Shown one piece after another: positions 1 to 8,373 of a stretch of 64,000 nucleotides of DNA; the stretch's first letter is position 1, and every line of letters begins with the position of its first letter. The DNA comes from Planococcus chinensis (GTDB lineage Bacteria > Bacillota > Bacilli > Bacillales_A > Planococcaceae): NCBI RefSeq assembly GCF_020071995.1, contig NZ_JABWTK010000010.1:1-64000 (forward strand). Reading direction: 5' to 3'. The position numbers were made by a program, and so were the translations under genes. The notes under the pieces are model-generated. The model did not search any database. It saw only the letters and a list, made by a program, of their open reading frames with translations, and was not told where the DNA came from.

Positions 1-84
1 TATATGCGCTACTACAACGAAGACCGGATTCTCGAAAAATTAGGCTACCTGGCACCCAAGGAATTTGGGGCGCAAGCAGCCTAA
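1..84 (+). mobile_element. IS3-family transposase (OrfB), C-terminal fragment cut by window edge
   Basis: The first 27 codons read in frame to TAA at 82-84. They contain YYNEDRILEKLGYLAPKEF, the usual end of the rve integrase domain of IS3/IS150-type OrfB transposases (compare YYNN-R-Q-KLGYLSP in the family). The element enters from the left. Its right end probably lies within about 40 bp after the stop, around the CA at 118-121, but I cannot fix the inverted repeat without the other end. Family assignment is from established knowledge; only the tail is visible. Confidence 0.75.
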
Positions 85-143
85 TAAAGGTGTTTTATAT
101 GTGTCTCAAATCGCTATGTCAGTCTAGAAAGGTTTTTGCGTTC

Positions 144-350
144 TTATTTATTTATCATTTTTTCTTTTTCAGCGTCTTCGTCCACTTTGGAATCTTCTGT
201 TGCATCGTCCATGAGGCCTTTAGTCGAGTTTTTAAATTCTCTCAAAGTTTGTCCTGCAGCACGACCCAACTCCGGTAATTTCGCTGGTCCAAAAAAGATT
301 AATGCAATGATAAGGATTAAAATTAATCCCGGTATACCTATGTTTGGCAT
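144..350 (-). CDS. tatA: Sec-independent translocase subunit TatA/TatE
   Basis: A 68-residue protein with one N-terminal membrane helix (residues about 5-20), then the family hallmark [15 protein letters not shown] and an amphipathic helix, ending in a charged tail rich in Asp, Glu and Lys. TatA oligomers form the protein-conducting part of the twin-arginine pathway for folded proteins in the cytoplasmic membrane. GGGAGG stands 8 nt before the ATG. No tatC is next to it, so it is a stand-alone tatA or its partner lies elsewhere. The neighbours are an IS3 end downstream and a cation exporter upstream. Confidence 0.93.
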   Translation of the reverse strand: MPNIGIPGLILILIIALIFFGPAKLPELGRAAGQTLREFKNSTKGLMDDATEDSKVDEDAEKEKMINK

Positions 351-545
351 AGTGTTCGCCTCCCGTCAATTAGTAATACTATTCCTTTTCAGCCGTTTCT
401 GCAAGTCATTCGTAAAGCGCACTGCAACTTACATTTGAGCAGTGGCTCGTTATGGAAATAAGACTGGAATCTCCATTAGAAGAACGTCAAAAGATTTGTT
501 TTCCTCATGCGGCTATTTTTAATTTAGCTTTAAAAATGGCGGCGT

Positions 546-1412
546 TTATTTTGGTTCCACGTGAACATGCGCTTCAATCACTCCGTGGCGTTTCATCAGG
601 AGATCCTCCACTTCGTTCGAAATATCGTGCGCTGCCGCTATCCCTAATTTAGAATTGACCAATATGACCACATCCACTACAGGGTTATTGCCATATTTTC
701 GCGCCCGGATGTTTTTGACCCCTTTTACCCCGGCTACCGTATAAACTGCTTGCTCATATGTTTTTAGTTTTTCTTCGTCAAAGCCGTCTGTCAAATCATG
801 GGAAGCTTCTCTAAAGATGTCCCACCCGGTTTTGCAAATTAGAAAGCCAACGACTAATGCCGCTGCTGGATCCAGCCAAGGCAAGCCAAACTGAGAACCG
901 AAGATGCCAATTGCGGCCCCAACACTGACCCAAGCATCTGACCGATTGTCTTTCGCTGCAGCCATAAGCGACTGGCTCTGAATTCTTAATGCCAATTTTT
1001 TGTTATATCTATATACCATGTAAATAACAACAGCACACAACAATCCAGTCCAAGCCGCAATGGGATCAGGTGCTTCCGGCTGCCGGAGAAAAGCAGAAAT
1101 AGCAGCTCCATAAAGAACCTGGAGGCCAACTGCGATCATCACAAAAGCCGCCACCAAAGAAGCCACCGGTTCTGCTTTCCAATGTCCGTAATGATGATTT
1201 TCATCAGGCGGCCGCCGCGATATCTTCAAGCCAATAAGAACAGCTAAGGAAGCCACTATATCAGTGGTGTTATTAAATCCGTCTGCTTGCAATGCTTCCG
1301 AACCGGTCAAATGCCCGACAAGCAATTTAACTGCCGACAAAAAAAGATAAGCAACGATGCTGAGGTATGCCCCCCGTTCGCCGCGTTTTAAATCCTGGTA
1401 TTTCCGTTCCAT
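546..1412 (-). CDS. Cation diffusion facilitator (CDF) divalent-metal exporter, MneP/MneS-like
   Basis: 288 residues, usual length for the family. N-terminal six-helix membrane domain (about residues 10-200) followed by a cytoplasmic dimerisation domain (about 205-285). Putative metal-site motifs are visible: ADGFNNTTD in helix 2 and AAKDNRSDA in helix 5, the DxxxD style found in Mn-exporting Bacillus CDF proteins. RRPPDENHHYGHWKAE is the conserved loop after helix 3. It would export Mn(II) or a related ion by proton antiport. GGAGGG precedes the ATG. I looked upstream for a yybP-ykoY manganese riboswitch and did not recognise one. Substrate is inference. Confidence 0.88.
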   Translation of the reverse strand: MERKYQDLKRGERGAYLSIVAYLFLSAVKLLVGHLTGSEALQADGFNNTTDIVASLAVLIGLKISRRPPDENHHYGHWKAEPVASLVAAFVMIAVGLQVLYGAAISAFLRQPEAPDPIAAWTGLLCAVVIYMVYRYNKKLALRIQSQSLMAAAKDNRSDAWVSVGAAIGIFGSQFGLPWLDPAAALVVGFLICKTGWDIFREASHDLTDGFDEEKLKTYEQAVYTVAGVKGVKNIRARKYGNNPVVDVVILVNSKLGIAAAHDISNEVEDLLMKRHGVIEAHVHVEPK

Positions 1413-1620
1413 GCGGTTCCCTCCAAAAGACGTCCTCGAACAGCATAACAGAGGGATATTGAGTGGGTCTACAGCAATCTTCTTTCCTCAATCAACCAAA
1501 ATAGCTCTACTAAAATAATTTTTCTCTAAGGAAACAGACGGAAAAATCCAACTTTCGTTATTTATAAAATAATGCGTATTGAAAACTACTCGCTTCTTAA
1601 AGATAATTCTGGAAAATTGT

Positions 1621-2199
1621 CTATTGTTCGCCGGCTTCAATTTTCTTTATCACTTTTGCAGGCACTCCCCCTGCGATGGTGTTAGCCGGAACATTCCGTG
1701 TAACGACTGCACCAGCCGCAATAACAGCTCCGTCTCCGATTTCAACGCCGGGAACCACCGTGACGTTTGCGCCAATCCAGACATTTTTGCCAATGGCAAT
1801 AGGAGCGGGATGCATCGTGCTGCGCTTTTGGGGGGCCATGTCATGATTCAGCGTCGCTAACACGGCGTTATGCCCGATAAGCGATCCATCGCCTATCGTA
1901 ATGCCTCCCTGATCCTGGAAGCGGCAGCCTGAATTGATAAAGACATTCTTGCCAATACGGATGTTTTTGCCGCAATCCGTGTAAAAAGGTGGGAACAAGG
2001 CAAAAGTAGGCTCTACTGGTTTGCCGGTCAACCGGGAAAATAATTCCTGGACTTCTTCAGGCGTATGGTATTCCCCATTCAATTCCACCGTTATTTTTAA
2101 GGCTTCCTGCGCCAGATTATGCATCGTTTGGTGCATCTCCGAACCGCCCTCAATTGCTTTCCCACTGTTTAGATGTGCTAAAAAGTCGTTGGTATCCAT
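1621..2199 (-). CDS. Sugar O-acetyltransferase, left-handed beta-helix (LacA/Maa type)
   Basis: 192 residues from the ATG at 2199, chosen because AAGGAGGA lies 5 nt upstream; a longer reading to 2253 lacks such a site. Residues about 10-55 resemble the N-terminal Mac domain of maltose and galactoside acetyltransferases. Residues 70-185 form hexapeptide repeats ([44 protein letters not shown]). The catalytic-type His is in LATLNHD. It would transfer acetyl from acetyl-CoA to a sugar or similar hydroxyl. Stands alone; substrate cannot be told from sequence. Confidence 0.85.
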   Translation of the reverse strand: MDTNDFLAHLNSGKAIEGGSEMHQTMHNLAQEALKITVELNGEYHTPEEVQELFSRLTGKPVEPTFALFPPFYTDCGKNIRIGKNVFINSGCRFQDQGGITIGDGSLIGHNAVLATLNHDMAPQKRSTMHPAPIAIGKNVWIGANVTVVPGVEIGDGAVIAAGAVVTRNVPANTIAGGVPAKVIKKIEAGEQ

Positions 2200-2377
2200 A
2201 GAAATCCTCCTTGTTTTATTAATCAAAAAAACCAAATAGAAAACTCCCGTCATTAGGTTATGAAGAGGAATTCTATTTGGCCGTTGCAGTGAATGGAATG
2301 TATTGCTGCCAATCGGTTATTGAAGATTAAGCATTCATAGCAAAGCTCAGCTTATTTCAACGCCATGAATGGCTGGT

Positions 2378-3418
2378 CTACATCGTGCTGATGTCGATAA
2401 CAAAGCGGTATTTTACATCTGAAGCCAATACGCGTTCATAAGCTTCGTCAATCCGGTCCGCTGATATCACTTCAATTTTCGGAGCAATATTGTGCTCTGC
2501 ACAGAAATCCAGCATTTCTTGCGTCTCACGGATGCCGCCAATCATGGATCCTGCAAATGAACGGCGATGGCCGATCAGCGAAAAGACATTTACCGCGAGT
2601 GGTTCTGCAGGCGCACCGACGTTTACCAATGTGCCGTCCAGCGTTAACAAAGAGAAATACGCATCCATGTCGATCTTGGCGCTTACCGTGTTGATGATCA
2701 AGTCGAACGTACCGGCAAGTTTTGAGAAGGTTTCAGGGTCGCTCGTGGCATAATATTCTTTCGCGCCAAACTCCAAGCCGTCTTCTTTTTTGCTCAAGGT
2801 CTGCGACAACACCGTGACTTCTGCCCCCATCGCGCTTGCGATTTTAACAGCCATATGTCCGAGTCCGCCCATACCGACGATCGCCACTTTTTTGCCTGGC
2901 CCGGCTCCCCAATGGTTCAACGGTGAATACGTCGTGATGCCAGCACAAAGCAAAGGCGCAGCCGCGTCCAATTCAATGTTGTCAGGAATCCGGACTACGA
3001 AATCTTCCGTGACCACGATATGCGTCGCATACCCGCCTTGGGTTGGTTCCCCGTATTTATCTACTCCGGCATAAGTCGGAACATTGCCTTTTAGGCAATA
3101 CTGTTCTTCGCCTTTTTGGCAATTCTTGCATTCGCCGCATGAGTCCACCATGCAGCCAACCCCTACCCGGTCGCCGACTTTGTATTTGGAAACATTCGAT
3201 CCAACTTCCGTAACAATTCCGGCAATTTCGTGTCCCGGGACCAATGGATAATTTACAGGACCCCATTCGCCATGAGCCGTATGGATATCGGAATGGCAGA
3301 TCCCTGAAATTTTGATTTCAATCAGAATATCATTGATATCCAAGTCGCGGCGCTGAATTTCTGTTTCATAAAAAGATTTGTCCGGCCCATCGACCGCTCT
3401 TGCTTTTGCTGTAACCAT
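2378..3418 (-). CDS. adhA: Zinc-dependent NAD(P) alcohol/aldehyde dehydrogenase, AdhA-like
   Basis: 346 residues, medium-chain dehydrogenase fold. Catalytic zinc ligands appear in GICHSD (Cys) and PGHE (His-Glu), and the structural zinc cluster in [15 protein letters not shown] (about residues 95-109). The Rossmann nucleotide site is [12 protein letters not shown] (about 180-191). Closest in type to cinnamyl-alcohol dehydrogenase-like AdhA of Bacillus, which detoxifies aldehydes. GGAGG precedes the ATG. It faces a divergent MerR-family gene and has a MerR-type promoter with an operator between the promoter elements, so aldehyde-induced expression is likely. Physiological substrate is inferred. 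Confidence 0.88.
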   Translation of the reverse strand: MVTAKARAVDGPDKSFYETEIQRRDLDINDILIEIKISGICHSDIHTAHGEWGPVNYPLVPGHEIAGIVTEVGSNVSKYKVGDRVGVGCMVDSCGECKNCQKGEEQYCLKGNVPTYAGVDKYGEPTQGGYATHIVVTEDFVVRIPDNIELDAAAPLLCAGITTYSPLNHWGAGPGKKVAIVGMGGLGHMAVKIASAMGAEVTVLSQTLSKKEDGLEFGAKEYYATSDPETFSKLAGTFDLIINTVSAKIDMDAYFSLLTLDGTLVNVGAPAEPLAVNVFSLIGHRRSFAGSMIGGIRETQEMLDFCAEHNIAPKIEVISADRIDEAYERVLASDVKYRFVIDISTM

Positions 3419-3527
3419 ATCGAAAACCTCCAGTATTTTTTAAGAACGCTGTTGCAGGCATCCACGAGGAATCAATTGCAGATTCACTACTAACGCTTTC
3501 TACCCTGCTCCGTCCTCTTGAAAACCC

Positions 3528-3558
3528 ATGATAATCCTTAGAGTTAACTCTAGGTCAA
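3528..3558 (-). promoter_or_regulatory. MerR-type adhA promoter with 19-bp spacer and perfect dyad
   Basis: Read on the minus strand: TTGACC (plus 3553-3558), a 19-bp spacer (3534-3552), then TATCAT (3528-3533). A perfect 14-bp palindrome TAGAGTTAACTCTA occupies 3539-3552, inside the spacer. An over-long 19-bp spacer filled by a dyad is the classic MerR-family activation site, and CTAGAGTTAACTCTAAGG-type sites are known for NmlR/AdhR regulators. It points at adhA; the regulator gene starts 118 bp away in the other direction. Confidence 0.85.
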
Positions 3559-3675
3559 GCGATAAACTGCGCGAACCTCACACCGCATTGATTTTGACTT
3601 CCGGCGCCATACGTGATAAAGTCTTTCCAAATTCCAGCTTTCATTCAAGGTGGAAGTTGAATGGAGGAACGAACG

Positions 3676-4098
3676 ATGAAAACATATTCGATAGGCGAAG
3701 TTGCGAAAGAATTAAATTTAACGGTCTACACGATCCGTTACTACGATAAGGAAGGGCTAATCCCGTTTGTTGAGCGTTCAGAAAGCGGCATCCGTCTGTT
3801 TAAAGAAAGCGATATTGCCGCATTGAATGTCATAGAATGCCTGAAAGCAAGCGGCATGCCGATAAAGGAAATCAAAAATTTCATCGACTGGTGTTCGGAG
3901 GGGGATGCTACGCTGCAGCAGCGCTATGATATGTTCATGGAGCGAAAAGCGACGGTAGAAGCCCAGATGGCCGAACTAAGAAAGACGATGGAAGTCATTG
4001 AACACAAATGTATGTACTACCAAACGGCGTTGGAAGCCGGCACTGAAGACATCCATAAGCAGAAAAATATCGCTGCTTCCATCCCTGCCAGCCGGTAA
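3676..4098 (+). CDS. adhR: MerR-family transcriptional regulator, AdhR/NmlR-like
   Basis: 140 residues from ATG 3676, chosen because GGAGG sits 8 nt before it and the protein then begins MKTYSIGEVAKEL as usual for the family. An ATG five codons upstream (3661) is possible. N-terminal winged helix (YTIRYYDKEGLIP, about residues 16-30), then a long coiled-coil effector region (about 75-120) with a single Cys in EHKCMYY, a possible thiol sensor as in aldehyde-responsive AdhR. Divergent from adhA and probably its activator. Function assignment rests on family, context and the promoter architecture. Confidence 0.85.
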   Translation: MKTYSIGEVAKELNLTVYTIRYYDKEGLIPFVERSESGIRLFKESDIAALNVIECLKASGMPIKEIKNFIDWCSEGDATLQQRYDMFMERKATVEAQMAELRKTMEVIEHKCMYYQTALEAGTEDIHKQKNIAASIPASR

Positions 4099-4229
4099 TC
4101 AAAAGGAAAACGGCTATCTATTATTCTTTTGGCCATATAGCCACAAGTTTCTTATTTGATGCAGTGTGAGTTACAAATATCTATTATTTATCAATGCCCA
4201 ACTGGTTGATCCGTCCAATTTTACTTGCA

Positions 4230-4264
4230 AAAATGAGCCTTTCCACTCGGGAAGGCTCATTTCT
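4230..4264. terminator. Rho-independent terminator after adhR
   Basis: AAATGAGCCTT and AAGGCTCATTT form an 11-bp stem around an 11-nt loop, flanked by A-rich and T-rich sequence, so it could work from either side. It lies 130 bp after the adhR stop. The remaining part of 4099-4320 holds no gene I can support; a weaker GGCTAT/ATAGCC hairpin is at about 4112-4145. Confidence 0.7.
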
Positions 4265-4320
4265 ATATCTATGTAGGGTCTATCCTTCAAAGCTTGGCAT
4301 CAACTAATGCCTCTGCCTCT

Positions 4321-4578
4321 TCACCGCAACAATTCAACATTTCCCATTGGATTTTCTAGCGTCCGGAGCAACAACCCGATCACTACTGGAAAAAGTGCCA
4401 GGTAGTCCTGAAGTGGAAAATGATTAAAGCAGGTCTGCGGCCATTCCGTTAACTGTTGCTGCAAGTGCATACCATACAGCACTAGCCCAATCGTAATCGT
4501 CCAAATAAGCGTCATATCAATTATAGGGTAAGAAGATGAAACTATTTCATTTGTTTGGAGATAAAATGAGAAATCCAC
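4321..4578 (-). CDS. Hypothetical small protein, doubtful
   Basis: Open reading frame of 85 codons starting at GTG. It has one clear hydrophobic stretch (MTLIWTITIGLVLYGMHL) and a second weaker one (YLALFPVVIGLLL). No convincing Shine-Dalgarno was found before the GTG and I do not recognise a family. It could equally be a remnant of a larger membrane protein. Kept only because the two hydrophobic segments look protein-like. Confidence 0.2.
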   Translation of the reverse strand: MDFSFYLQTNEIVSSSYPIIDMTLIWTITIGLVLYGMHLQQQLTEWPQTCFNHFPLQDYLALFPVVIGLLLRTLENPMGNVELLR

Positions 4579-4764
4579 TTATTGTTTCAACGAACGGATA
4601 TAAAAAAATAGAAGTTATTTTGAAGTATAAACCTTATGTATCTGCGCCTTAGTGAGGCTGGTATTTATGGGTATTTGTGGTATTATTCAGATAATTAAAT
4701 AACACAAGCTTTGCGAACGGTTTTTAATTGATTTATTACTTAATTTGCGGAAAGGAGCGGATGG

Positions 4765-4941
4765 ATGATGTGGATTTTTTTCATTCCGATAACATTTCTT
4801 TTGTCTTTTGGACTAATGATTGAATGGAAGCGAAAAAGAAGAAATGATGATGTCTTTAAAACAATCAACCCCCACACCAGACCTGGAGAAAGCACTAATT
4901 ACAAAATGGGGGACAACAACTACACCAGCGGAGGAGAGTAA
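4765..4941 (+). CDS. Small single-span membrane protein, 58 aa
   Basis: AAAGGAG lies 7 nt before the ATG at 4765. The protein starts MMWIFFIPITFLLSFGLMIEW, one hydrophobic helix, followed by the stop-transfer-like KRKRRN and a polar tail ending NYTSGGE. No family recognised. Topology would place the tail in the cytoplasm. It stands alone between two hairpins. Coding is supported by the ribosome binding site and the ordered membrane-then-basic pattern; nothing shows function. Confidence 0.5.
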   Translation: MMWIFFIPITFLLSFGLMIEWKRKRRNDDVFKTINPHTRPGESTNYKMGDNNYTSGGE

Positions 4942-5051
4942 GAATTAACTAGTGTACACTTTGGCGACTCAAGAGAAATGCTTCCAAATTAACGCTTCTT
5001 TTTCAAGCTGGAATGCTGTCCATTTCATTGTATTGTTAAAAGTATGTTTAA

Positions 5052-5109
5052 AAAGAACTGGACTGAGCGGCAATCACTTTTAAAGTGCTGCTATTCAGTC
5101 CAGTTCTTT
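5052..5109. terminator. Strong bidirectional terminator
   Basis: AAAGAACTGGACTGA (5052-5066) pairs perfectly with TCAGTCCAGTTCTTT (5095-5109), a 15-bp stem. It separates the small plus-strand gene ending at 4941 from the minus-strand kinase-like gene ending at 5117. Confidence 0.8.
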
Positions 5110-5116
5110 CATTAAA

Positions 5117-6210
5117 TCATTTAAGTTCTTCCACTACTAAATCCTCTAGCTGTTTAACTTGCTGGGATGCCAATGTCTTCAACTCTTCTGACAGGAACAA
5201 GAGCCTTTTCTTTATTTCTTCTTTATTGCCATAACGGATCATCGTTTCTTCTGTTAAGTTCTCCGCTAACAGCTGGCGATGGATGTTTGCAATTTCAAGC
5301 AGTTGCAGCAATTGTTCCCCTTTGACTTCTGCAGCAACCTTTTGATCCCCTGCACTGTATCCTTCCATAAATCCTTTTGCCATCATTTTTAACTGCCGGT
5401 CACATGCTGCAAACCGGTGCTTTTTATAACGCTCCGTTTGCGCCAAAGCGATAAAGTAAGTTTCATAGAGATTCATGAAATTTCCAGCCATCCCTCTCGG
5501 GTAATAGATGCTTGGGTAAGGATCTATTAAACACACACGATTGCCGTTCATCAAAATATTTTCAGGAGATGCATCCTGATTTACCAAAAGCAGCTTTGAA
5601 AATGATTTTTTTCTTAGGTCAACAGCCAGTTGAATCGTTTGAAAGAGAACTTTGTCTTCGAATTCCGAATAAGCTGCGCATAGGGCTTGATAATCTGCTA
5701 AATGCTCTGCACTTTCTTCATCAAGAAACTTCCTTGCGTCTCCGCTTATCTGCCTCGCAATCCCTTTTCTTCTGACCAGGTTAAATAGCCGAAACCGTCC
5801 AAACCGTGCGGAACTTCTTCTGTCTTCCGATGAATCTCTCCTATTTCTTTCCCTATCTGAAAAGCGGTTGCTTCTGTCGTACTATGTAAATCAATTTGTT
5901 CCCCACCATAAGTTTCCAGCGTATATGCCAGTTCCGTTGAAACATGGAATTTGAAGAATTCAGGAGCTGCTCCTCCCACTGCTTTATTGACGGATCGATA
6001 GTACAGTTCCGTTCCTCCATACTCAGCTTTTAATGCTTCTTCGTTGAAAGGAACCGGTTTGCCATAAGCTATATCTTTTGGAATCCGAAGGACCAATTTA
6101 TCACTGCCTTTCTTTACTTTCCAGGCATAGTGCCAGGCCCCTTCACCAAGAAATTCAACTACTTCAACATCCGCATGCATTGTTGCGGCTTTTAATTTTG
6201 ACTTTTCCAT
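5117..6210 (-). pseudogene. Aminoglycoside-phosphotransferase-like kinase, split by one frameshift
   Basis: Two collinear reading frames together encode one protein kinase-like phosphotransferase of about 363 residues. The N-terminal part (6210 down to about 5748) carries the glycine-rich FLGEGAWHYAWKV and LVLRIPKD lysine strand and ends GLRGR-stop. The downstream frame is already open at about 5757, reading ISGDARKFLDEESAEHLADY and continuing to the catalytic loop NQDASPENIL and the Mg-binding IDPYP, ending at 5117. One lost base near 5748-5757 would explain the break. The loop has NQD where APH enzymes have HGD. AAGGTG precedes the ATG. Either a recent pseudogene or a sequencing error. Confidence 0.75.
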
Positions 6211-6562
6211 CCGTGCACCTTCAATCCGCTTAAAATTTTTTCTTCAAAGCAGTTAATCCCTCATTTGCTTTTTCGAATCAGTAAAATCAGTTATCGCGTT
6301 CTTAACTTACGCACTAATTTCTATAAAGTTTCACTTTTCTTTTTTCTTTAAAATAGACAGCTTTGCAAATTTCTCGCCTGAACTTTTAGCCGCTGCTTTT
6401 TACGACTGATGTTGGTGTAAGTTGCAATAGTTTATCTAACTTCATCTGGGTATTTTAATGCTTGTAAAATTTCGTTGAATGCGAAAAGATAATAGGACAT
6501 GTGTCCTTTTAATCTCCTTTTATTCCCTGTACATTAAAAATACAGAAAGGTGTGGGAATTTT
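6211..6562. other. Intergenic region with a small inverted repeat at the likely promoter
   Basis: No gene seen. Near the right end AGGACA-TG-TGTCCT (6494-6507) forms a 14-bp inverted repeat about 55 bp before the first DUF606 gene, overlapping GATAAT/TAATAG-like sequence that may be a -10 element. A Crp/Fnr-family gene lies in the operon downstream, so this is a candidate operator. The rest is AT-rich and featureless to me. Confidence 0.35.
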
Positions 6563-6988
6563 ATGAAAGGGATATTTTTTGCACTGGCTGGCGGTTTTTT
6601 CCTGACCTTGCAAAGCGTAGCGAATGCGGAAATCAGCAGCCATATCGGCACCTGGCAAGCGGCCGCCATGACGCAGTTAACGGGATTTTTATTCGCATTG
6701 CTGATTGTTGTCCTGATTAGAGACAAAACTTATCGCCAGCTTAACCGGGTATCGCCTCTTTATGCATCCGGCGGGATGCTGGCGGCCATTGTGCTGTTCT
6801 GCAATATGACAGCTGTCCACATCATGGGCGTCACGCTGACAATCGGCGTGTTTTTGATCGCCCAGCTTGTTATGGCACTTGCCATTGACGGCAAAGGCTG
6901 GTTTGATATGTCCAAAAAGAAAATCAGCCGGACTCAAATCATTGGGGTCTTGTTGATGATTGCCGGCGTTATCGTATTGAAATGGTGA
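6563..6988 (+). CDS. Small DMT-superfamily transporter, YdcZ/DUF606 type (first of pair)
   Basis: 141 residues with about five membrane helices, starting MKGIFFALAGGFFLTLQSVANAEIS. The start at 6563 follows AGAAAGGTGTGG; an upstream in-frame extension to 6479 lacks a site. The repeat-like N-terminus with small residues and the ending TQIIGVLLMIAGVIVLKW are typical of DUF606 half-length transporters, which often come in pairs. The next gene, a Crp/Fnr regulator, begins 11 nt after its stop and a second DUF606 gene follows. Substrate unknown. Confidence 0.82.
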   Translation: MKGIFFALAGGFFLTLQSVANAEISSHIGTWQAAAMTQLTGFLFALLIVVLIRDKTYRQLNRVSPLYASGGMLAAIVLFCNMTAVHIMGVTLTIGVFLIAQLVMALAIDGKGWFDMSKKKISRTQIIGVLLMIAGVIVLKW

Positions 6989-6999
6989 GGAGGAAAACA

Positions 7000-7680
7000 A
7001 TGGATCCGCGTGTAATTGATTATTTAAAGCAGTTTCAATTAATGGATTTGTTCCCGCCTGGGGTAACGCAAGAAATGACTCTGGCTACTTTTAAAAATGG
7101 TGAACGCCTATTTTCTCAAGACGATGAAGCCCATATCCTTTATTTTCTTGTTAAAGGAAAGCTGAAAATCTCGATGTTGTCTCCGGAAGGAAAACGATTG
7201 ATCCTGGCTTTCAAAACACCCTTCGATATTGTAGGCGACATTGAATATGTGCGGAACTGCCCTTTCATCAACACCGTGGAAGCCGTTACAGATATTGAAG
7301 TGATTGGAATTTCACACCACATCCTGCGTAAGCAGTTGAATGAGAATGCTGCATGGCTGCAATTTTTGCTTCGGACGATCACTCAAAAATTCGAAAGCAA
7401 ATCCAGAGCGATGAACTTCAACTTGCTATATACCGTCGATGTCCGTGTCGCGAGCTACCTTCATTCCATGACGCCCACGCAGCCGGTATTGGATTCCACA
7501 TCGCTCGTCGATATGGCAGATTTGATCGGCACCAGCTACCGCCATTTGAACCGGGTCCTGCGGCAGTTTGAAGAAGCGGGTTGGCTTGTGAAAAAGCGCG
7601 GAAAAATAACGCTGCTCGACCGAAAGGCACTGTTGGCGCAGGCAGGCCAGAATATTTACGAACAGGAGGAACGCAAATGA
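7000..7680 (+). CDS. Crp/Fnr-family transcriptional regulator (YeiL-like)
   Basis: 226 residues from ATG 7000, with GAGGAGG upstream; the reading frame also opens at 6982 inside the preceding gene. Cyclic-nucleotide-binding-type beta-barrel (about residues 20-125), a long dimer helix, and a C-terminal winged helix (about 155-220) with recognition region MADLIGTSYRHLNRVLRQF. No N-terminal Cys cluster for an Fe-S centre as in Fnr. Its stop overlaps the start of the second DUF606 gene (ATGA). Probably controls the two transporters that flank it; the inducer is unknown. Confidence 0.85.
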   Translation: MDPRVIDYLKQFQLMDLFPPGVTQEMTLATFKNGERLFSQDDEAHILYFLVKGKLKISMLSPEGKRLILAFKTPFDIVGDIEYVRNCPFINTVEAVTDIEVIGISHHILRKQLNENAAWLQFLLRTITQKFESKSRAMNFNLLYTVDVRVASYLHSMTPTQPVLDSTSLVDMADLIGTSYRHLNRVLRQFEEAGWLVKKRGKITLLDRKALLAQAGQNIYEQEERK

Positions 7681-8165
7681 TTAGCGGCATCTTGCTGGCA
7701 CTTATCGGCGGCGGATTTGTCAGCCTGCAGAATACGTTTAATGCAAACGTCAAAAAACAGGTCAGCGTCTGGACGACCACTGCACTTGTGCTGATTCTTG
7801 GATTTGCTGCATCGTTTGTGGCTGGCCTAGTTTCTAAAGGAAGCGGGTTGTTCAGCTTCCAGGCAGAACCTTGGTTTTGGTTCAGCGGAATCGTCGGAGT
7901 CGGAGTGGTGGCTTGCGTCACCCAAGGCGTGCAGATTCTCGGTCCAAGCCACGCCATTTCACTCGTCATGGTTTCTCAGATATTCTTCGGTTTGGTATGG
8001 GATGGACTCGGCTGGTTCGGACTCGAGCAAATTCCGTTCACTTGGCAATCGCTTCTTGGCGTCCTGCTGATCAGCGGCGGTGTGCTCCTGTTCCAATTAG
8101 GGCCGAAACTGGAACAAAAGCGTTTGCTGAATCCAAACGCATGGCCCATTAAGCCGAACAACTGA
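7677..8165 (+). CDS. Small DMT-superfamily transporter, YdcZ/DUF606 type (second of pair)
   Basis: 162 residues, about five membrane helices. Start at ATG 7677 overlaps the regulator stop by 4 nt, with AGGAGGA upstream. It begins MISGILLALIGGGFVSLQNTFNANV, parallel to the first DUF606 protein (MKGIFFALAGGFFLTLQSVANAE), so the two are paralogues and probably assemble as an antiparallel pair. Translational coupling to the Crp/Fnr gene suggests one transcription unit. Substrate unknown. Confidence 0.82.
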   Translation: MISGILLALIGGGFVSLQNTFNANVKKQVSVWTTTALVLILGFAASFVAGLVSKGSGLFSFQAEPWFWFSGIVGVGVVACVTQGVQILGPSHAISLVMVSQIFFGLVWDGLGWFGLEQIPFTWQSLLGVLLISGGVLLFQLGPKLEQKRLLNPNAWPIKPNN

Positions 8166-8175
8166 TGGTAAAACT

Positions 8176-8221
8176 AAGAAACCCGGCACTCCTGTTCCTA
8201 GAGGTTTGCCGGATTTCTTTT
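8176..8221 (+). terminator. Terminator of the DUF606/Crp operon
   Basis: AAGAAACCCGGCA (8176-8188) pairs with TGCCGGATTTCTTTT (8207-8221), followed by T residues, 10 bp after the operon stop. Confidence 0.75.
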
Positions 8222-8287
8222 GCGGAAAATTTGATTGTTTAGAGCTAAATGAAAAGAATTAAAGTTGGCCCCTGATTCCACTTATTG

Positions 8288-8336
8288 AAAAAGGCTGTTT
8301 GAACCTTGGTTTCCCGAGTTCAAACAGCCTTTTGTT
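8288..8336. terminator. Terminator between convergent operons
   Basis: AAAAGGCTGTTTGAAC (8289-8304) pairs with GTTCAAACAGCCTTTT (8318-8333), a 16-bp stem with A-rich and T-rich flanks. It lies between the DUF606 operon and the convergent sstT gene. Confidence 0.8.
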
Positions 8337-8373
8337 TTTAAAAACCAGATTCTTTAAAGTATCAGTGAAAATA

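Noticed and set aside
1413..1620. Manganese (yybP-ykoY) riboswitch before the CDF exporter
   Set aside because: Looked for because MneP-type exporters often have one; the conserved loops and a terminator were not found.
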